From: CAZGYE01 sp964530165
Lineage (GTDB): Bacteria > Planctomycetota > Planctomycetia > Planctomycetales > Planctomycetaceae
Direction: 5' to 3'
DNA length: 6,901 nucleotides
Assembly (NCBI GenBank): GCA_964530165.1
Contig: CAZGYE010000307.1
Location: 1 to 6,901, forward strand
Position 1 is the first letter of the stretch. Every line of letters begins with the position of its first letter. Shown one piece after another: positions 5,358 to 6,901 of the stretch. The translations under genes and the position numbers were made by a program. The notes below the pieces were generated by a model. The model saw only the letters and a program-made list of their open reading frames with translations. It made no database searches and was not told where the DNA came from.

Positions 5358-6280
5358 AACTGCCACGCAAGGAATTCGACCGGTTGGTGAGCGGCGTCTG
5401 CGATGGGACGGCTGACAAGGCCCAATTGCGACAACTTTCCGATCTGCTCCGCAGCGACAAGGACGCCCGCGACCAGTACCTGATCTCTGTCGATTTGCAC
5501 GCGATATTGGCCAGTGACCCAACGCTGTTCGCGGAGGTGCGCCCGCCGGAACCAATTGTTCGTGAAGCGATTGTTTCCAGGCTGGACGCGATGCGCCGTC
5601 GATCGTTTCCGATACGGACGCCGTCGACCGTTGCGCTAACGGTTTGTGTCGTGGCGATCGTTGCTGTGGTCCTGGTGTTGCGTTTCAGCTTGCACGAAGC
5701 GCCCAGGAACGGTTCAGGCGTCATTGTTCGGGATAACGACCGGACATCAGAGGAGAGACTGCCGCAGCCCCCAGTATCACAAACGGACCGCAAATCGCCT
5801 TTGACCAGGCGGCTGGCTGGCGGTCTTCAAGGGCCGAAACGCTCCCGATCGCTGCTTCCACGGCGGCGTGACGGCGCTGTCAGCCTCGCAACTTTGCCAC
5901 GGCGTCAAACACATTTCGCGATGGCCGGCGGTTCTGCCGTTGCGTCTCTGTTGCCGCCCTACCGCCGCGTGGTCCGCGAGTCGTCCGGGAGACCGCTGCT
6001 TCCCGTTCGACGTTTCAAACCGGGACCACAACCCTACCGCCATTTGCCGACACGGTGGGAGTTTGACGATTCTGGGGCACGCCGCAGGCTGAAATCAGCC
6101 GAGATCGTGCAAATGCTCCGAAAAGAACAAGAACAGGGGAAGCAGCCTGTGCAGTATTCGTCCAGTGCTGCACGATCGACATGGCTATGCACACCGTCTT
6201 GGGAGGAAGAAGTTCGTTCGAAACTGACGCTCGAAATGCAAGTTTTTTCTTGGAAAAGGAGACAGACCCATGCAATGTAA
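5354..6280 (+). CDS. Single-pass membrane protein, probable cognate anti-sigma factor with Arg-rich tail
   Basis: The product is 308 residues from the ATG that overlaps the sigma-factor stop. Residues 1-80 (DRLVSGVCDGTADKAQLRQL, then RSDKDARDQYLISVDLHAIL) match the short helical head of planctomycete FecR- and LamG-type regulators that follow ECF sigma genes. No zinc-binding HxxxCxxC is seen. One transmembrane helix lies at about 91-112 (STVALTVCVVAIVAVVLVLR). The part beyond is not a recognisable FecR or LamG domain. Residues 142-235 are very rich in Arg and Pro (about 18 Arg) with few acids, followed by a helix-like segment WEFDDSGARRRLKSAEIVQ. The frame stays open for 926 bases, which argues for a real gene, but a pair of compensating frameshifts in the tail cannot be excluded. 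The inferred role is to hold the sigma factor at the membrane until a signal arrives. The last 11 bases overlap the next gene. Confidence 0.7.
   Translation: MKLPRKEFDRLVSGVCDGTADKAQLRQLSDLLRSDKDARDQYLISVDLHAILASDPTLFAEVRPPEPIVREAIVSRLDAMRRRSFPIRTPSTVALTVCVVAIVAVVLVLRFSLHEAPRNGSGVIVRDNDRTSEERLPQPPVSQTDRKSPLTRRLAGGLQGPKRSRSLLPRRRDGAVSLATLPRRQTHFAMAGGSAVASLLPPYRRVVRESSGRPLLPVRRFKPGPQPYRHLPTRWEFDDSGARRRLKSAEIVQMLRKEQEQGKQPVQYSSSAARSTWLCTPSWEEEVRSKLTLEMQVFSWKRRQTHAM
6256..6261 (+). promoter_or_regulatory. Ribosome binding site of the exported Glu-rich protein gene
   Basis: AAGGAG lies 8 bases before ATG 6270 and inside the 3' end of the preceding gene. It is the best RBS on the right side. It fixes the start at 6270, since the other nearby ATG at 6275 is followed directly by a stop. 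Confidence 0.7.
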
Positions 6281-6797
6281 CACACGTTCGTCGTTGCTGG
6301 TTGTCACGATGGTTGTAGCTGTCGGCTCGCTGGTGATGCTGGATCAGTGGCTGAGCCGCCCGGCAGCTGCGCAGCAGCCGGCGTCGATAGCAAGCGAACA
6401 ATTCGCTGAAACGGAACCGGGGGACCGTGCCGAAGAACCCCCCGGTGAGGAAGAAAGAGAACACGAAGAAGCCGAACAGCGGGAACTGCAATTGCACCGG
6501 ACGCAGTTGGAACTAGAGCGGGCCGAGCTGGAGGCCAATTTTGGACGGCTCGAGCTGATTACCCGGATCGCCAACATTGCCAACGAGCACTTGACGGCTG
6601 TAGCGTATGCGGTGGTCCAGATTGATGAATTCGTTGAGGAGGAAGAACTCGTCCCGTTTTTGGAAGAGTTGCTCGAAAAGTCGCAAGAGACCCCTGTCAA
6701 GCGCATCATCCATATCAAATTGGCTGAGCTTTATCGGCACATGGATCGGCCCGAGGACGCCAAGGACCAATTGCGGGCGCTCGTCATGGAGAAATGA
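6270..6797 (+). CDS. Exported Glu-rich coiled-coil protein with a TPR-like C-terminus
   Basis: The product is 175 residues. The N-terminus is a signal peptide: MQCNTR, a hydrophobic core SSLLVVTMVVAVGSLVML, and probable cleavage after RPAAA (about 35); it could instead remain as an anchor. Residues 47-90 are strongly acidic and heptad-like (EEPPGEEEREHEEAEQ, then LELERAELE), predicting a coiled coil. Residues 91-135 contain helices with a second acidic run (EFVEEEELVPFLEELLEK). Residues 143-170 (VKRIIHIKLAELYRHM, then PEDAKDQLRAL) resemble a single tetratricopeptide repeat. I do not recognise the family. The gene overlaps the probable anti-sigma gene by 11 bp and has its own strong RBS, so it belongs to the same operon. 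Its acidic character is opposite to the basic outer tail encoded just upstream, which suggests a direct partner. The coding call is strong; the function is open. Confidence 0.85.
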   Translation: MQCNTRSSLLVVTMVVAVGSLVMLDQWLSRPAAAQQPASIASEQFAETEPGDRAEEPPGEEEREHEEAEQRELQLHRTQLELERAELEANFGRLELITRIANIANEHLTAVAYAVVQIDEFVEEEELVPFLEELLEKSQETPVKRIIHIKLAELYRHMDRPEDAKDQLRALVMEK

Positions 6798-6811
6798 CGT
6801 GAAGCGAGCGG

Positions 6812-6834
6812 TGCACCGTCCTACGACGGTCGCA
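6812..6834 (+). terminator. Weak candidate terminator hairpin after the sigma-factor operon
   Basis: TGC plus ACCGTC (6812-6820) can pair with GACGGT and GCA (6825-6834) around a CTAC loop, with one bulged C at 6831. It lies 15 bases after the last stop codon. No T-run follows directly, so intrinsic termination here would be inefficient; the nearest T-runs begin at 6881. Confidence 0.35.
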
Positions 6835-6880
6835 TTCTGAGGATCCCTAGCCCAAGTTGATCAGTTGCAGGGCAGAATTA

Positions 6881-6901
6881 TTTTTTTGGAAGTTTTTTTG
6901 G
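6881..6901 (+). repeat. Two T7GG direct repeats at the window edge
   Basis: TTTTTTTGG occurs at 6881-6889 and 6893-6901, separated by AAG. The T-runs are 12 bp apart. No stable stem precedes them closely. They may be part of a terminator or promoter that continues past the window. Confidence 0.4.

Noticed and set aside
6344..6718. - strand frame encoding a Ser/Cys-rich protein
   Set aside because: It is the complement of the Glu-rich gene; Glu codons read backwards give Ser and Leu. No independent support.

Overview
The window looks like a stretch of planctomycete chromosome carrying one end of an integrated, phage-like element. The assignment rests on protein style, not on a search. The tyrosine recombinase has the N-terminal 'PYDEFPLFAH…GRWAKKVRG' and C-terminal 'FETIAGESRDQVAV…YRERISDERL' blocks I associate with planctomycete integrases. 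The ECF sigma factor resembles the Rhodopirellula/Verrucomicrobium group. There is also an exported PQQ-type beta-propeller protein and a membrane protein with a short anti-sigma-like head. The DNA is GC-rich.

Left part (1-2664), accessory DNA. A small partial gene with an HGGPYHG motif and a dATP/dGTP-diphosphohydrolase-like gene (DUF5664, a phage nucleotide-pool family) form a close pair on the + strand. About 310 bases with no convincing gene follow, then a small helix-turn-helix, excisionase-like gene on the + strand. Its 3' end overlaps tail-to-tail with a 430-residue tyrosine recombinase on the - strand. The recombinase appears to lack two canonical catalytic residues. Its likely promoter, TTGACA-17 bp-TATGCT, is built into a perfect tandem 12-bp repeat, and it has a clear GGAGG ribosome binding site.

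Middle (2665-2879). A complete tRNA-Ser(GGA) on the + strand is the probable attachment locus. The element lies on its 5' side, which is not the usual arrangement. About 70 bp past the tRNA there is a broken copy of its T-arm and acceptor sequence, or else a hairpin that resembles it.

Right part (2880-6901), chromosome-like DNA. Two divergent transcription units share a 190-bp intergenic region. Leftward, an exported PQQ-like beta-propeller protein overlaps by ATGA with a pyridoxamine-5'-phosphate-oxidase-like FMN split-barrel protein. Rightward, an ECF sigma factor overlaps by ATGA with a single-pass membrane protein that is probably its anti-sigma factor, and this overlaps by 11 bp with an exported, Glu-rich coiled-coil/TPR-like protein. 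The outer part of the presumed anti-sigma factor is strongly basic and the exported protein next to it is strongly acidic. This suggests, as a hypothesis only, a three-part envelope-signalling module. The window ends with a weak hairpin and two T7 tracts.
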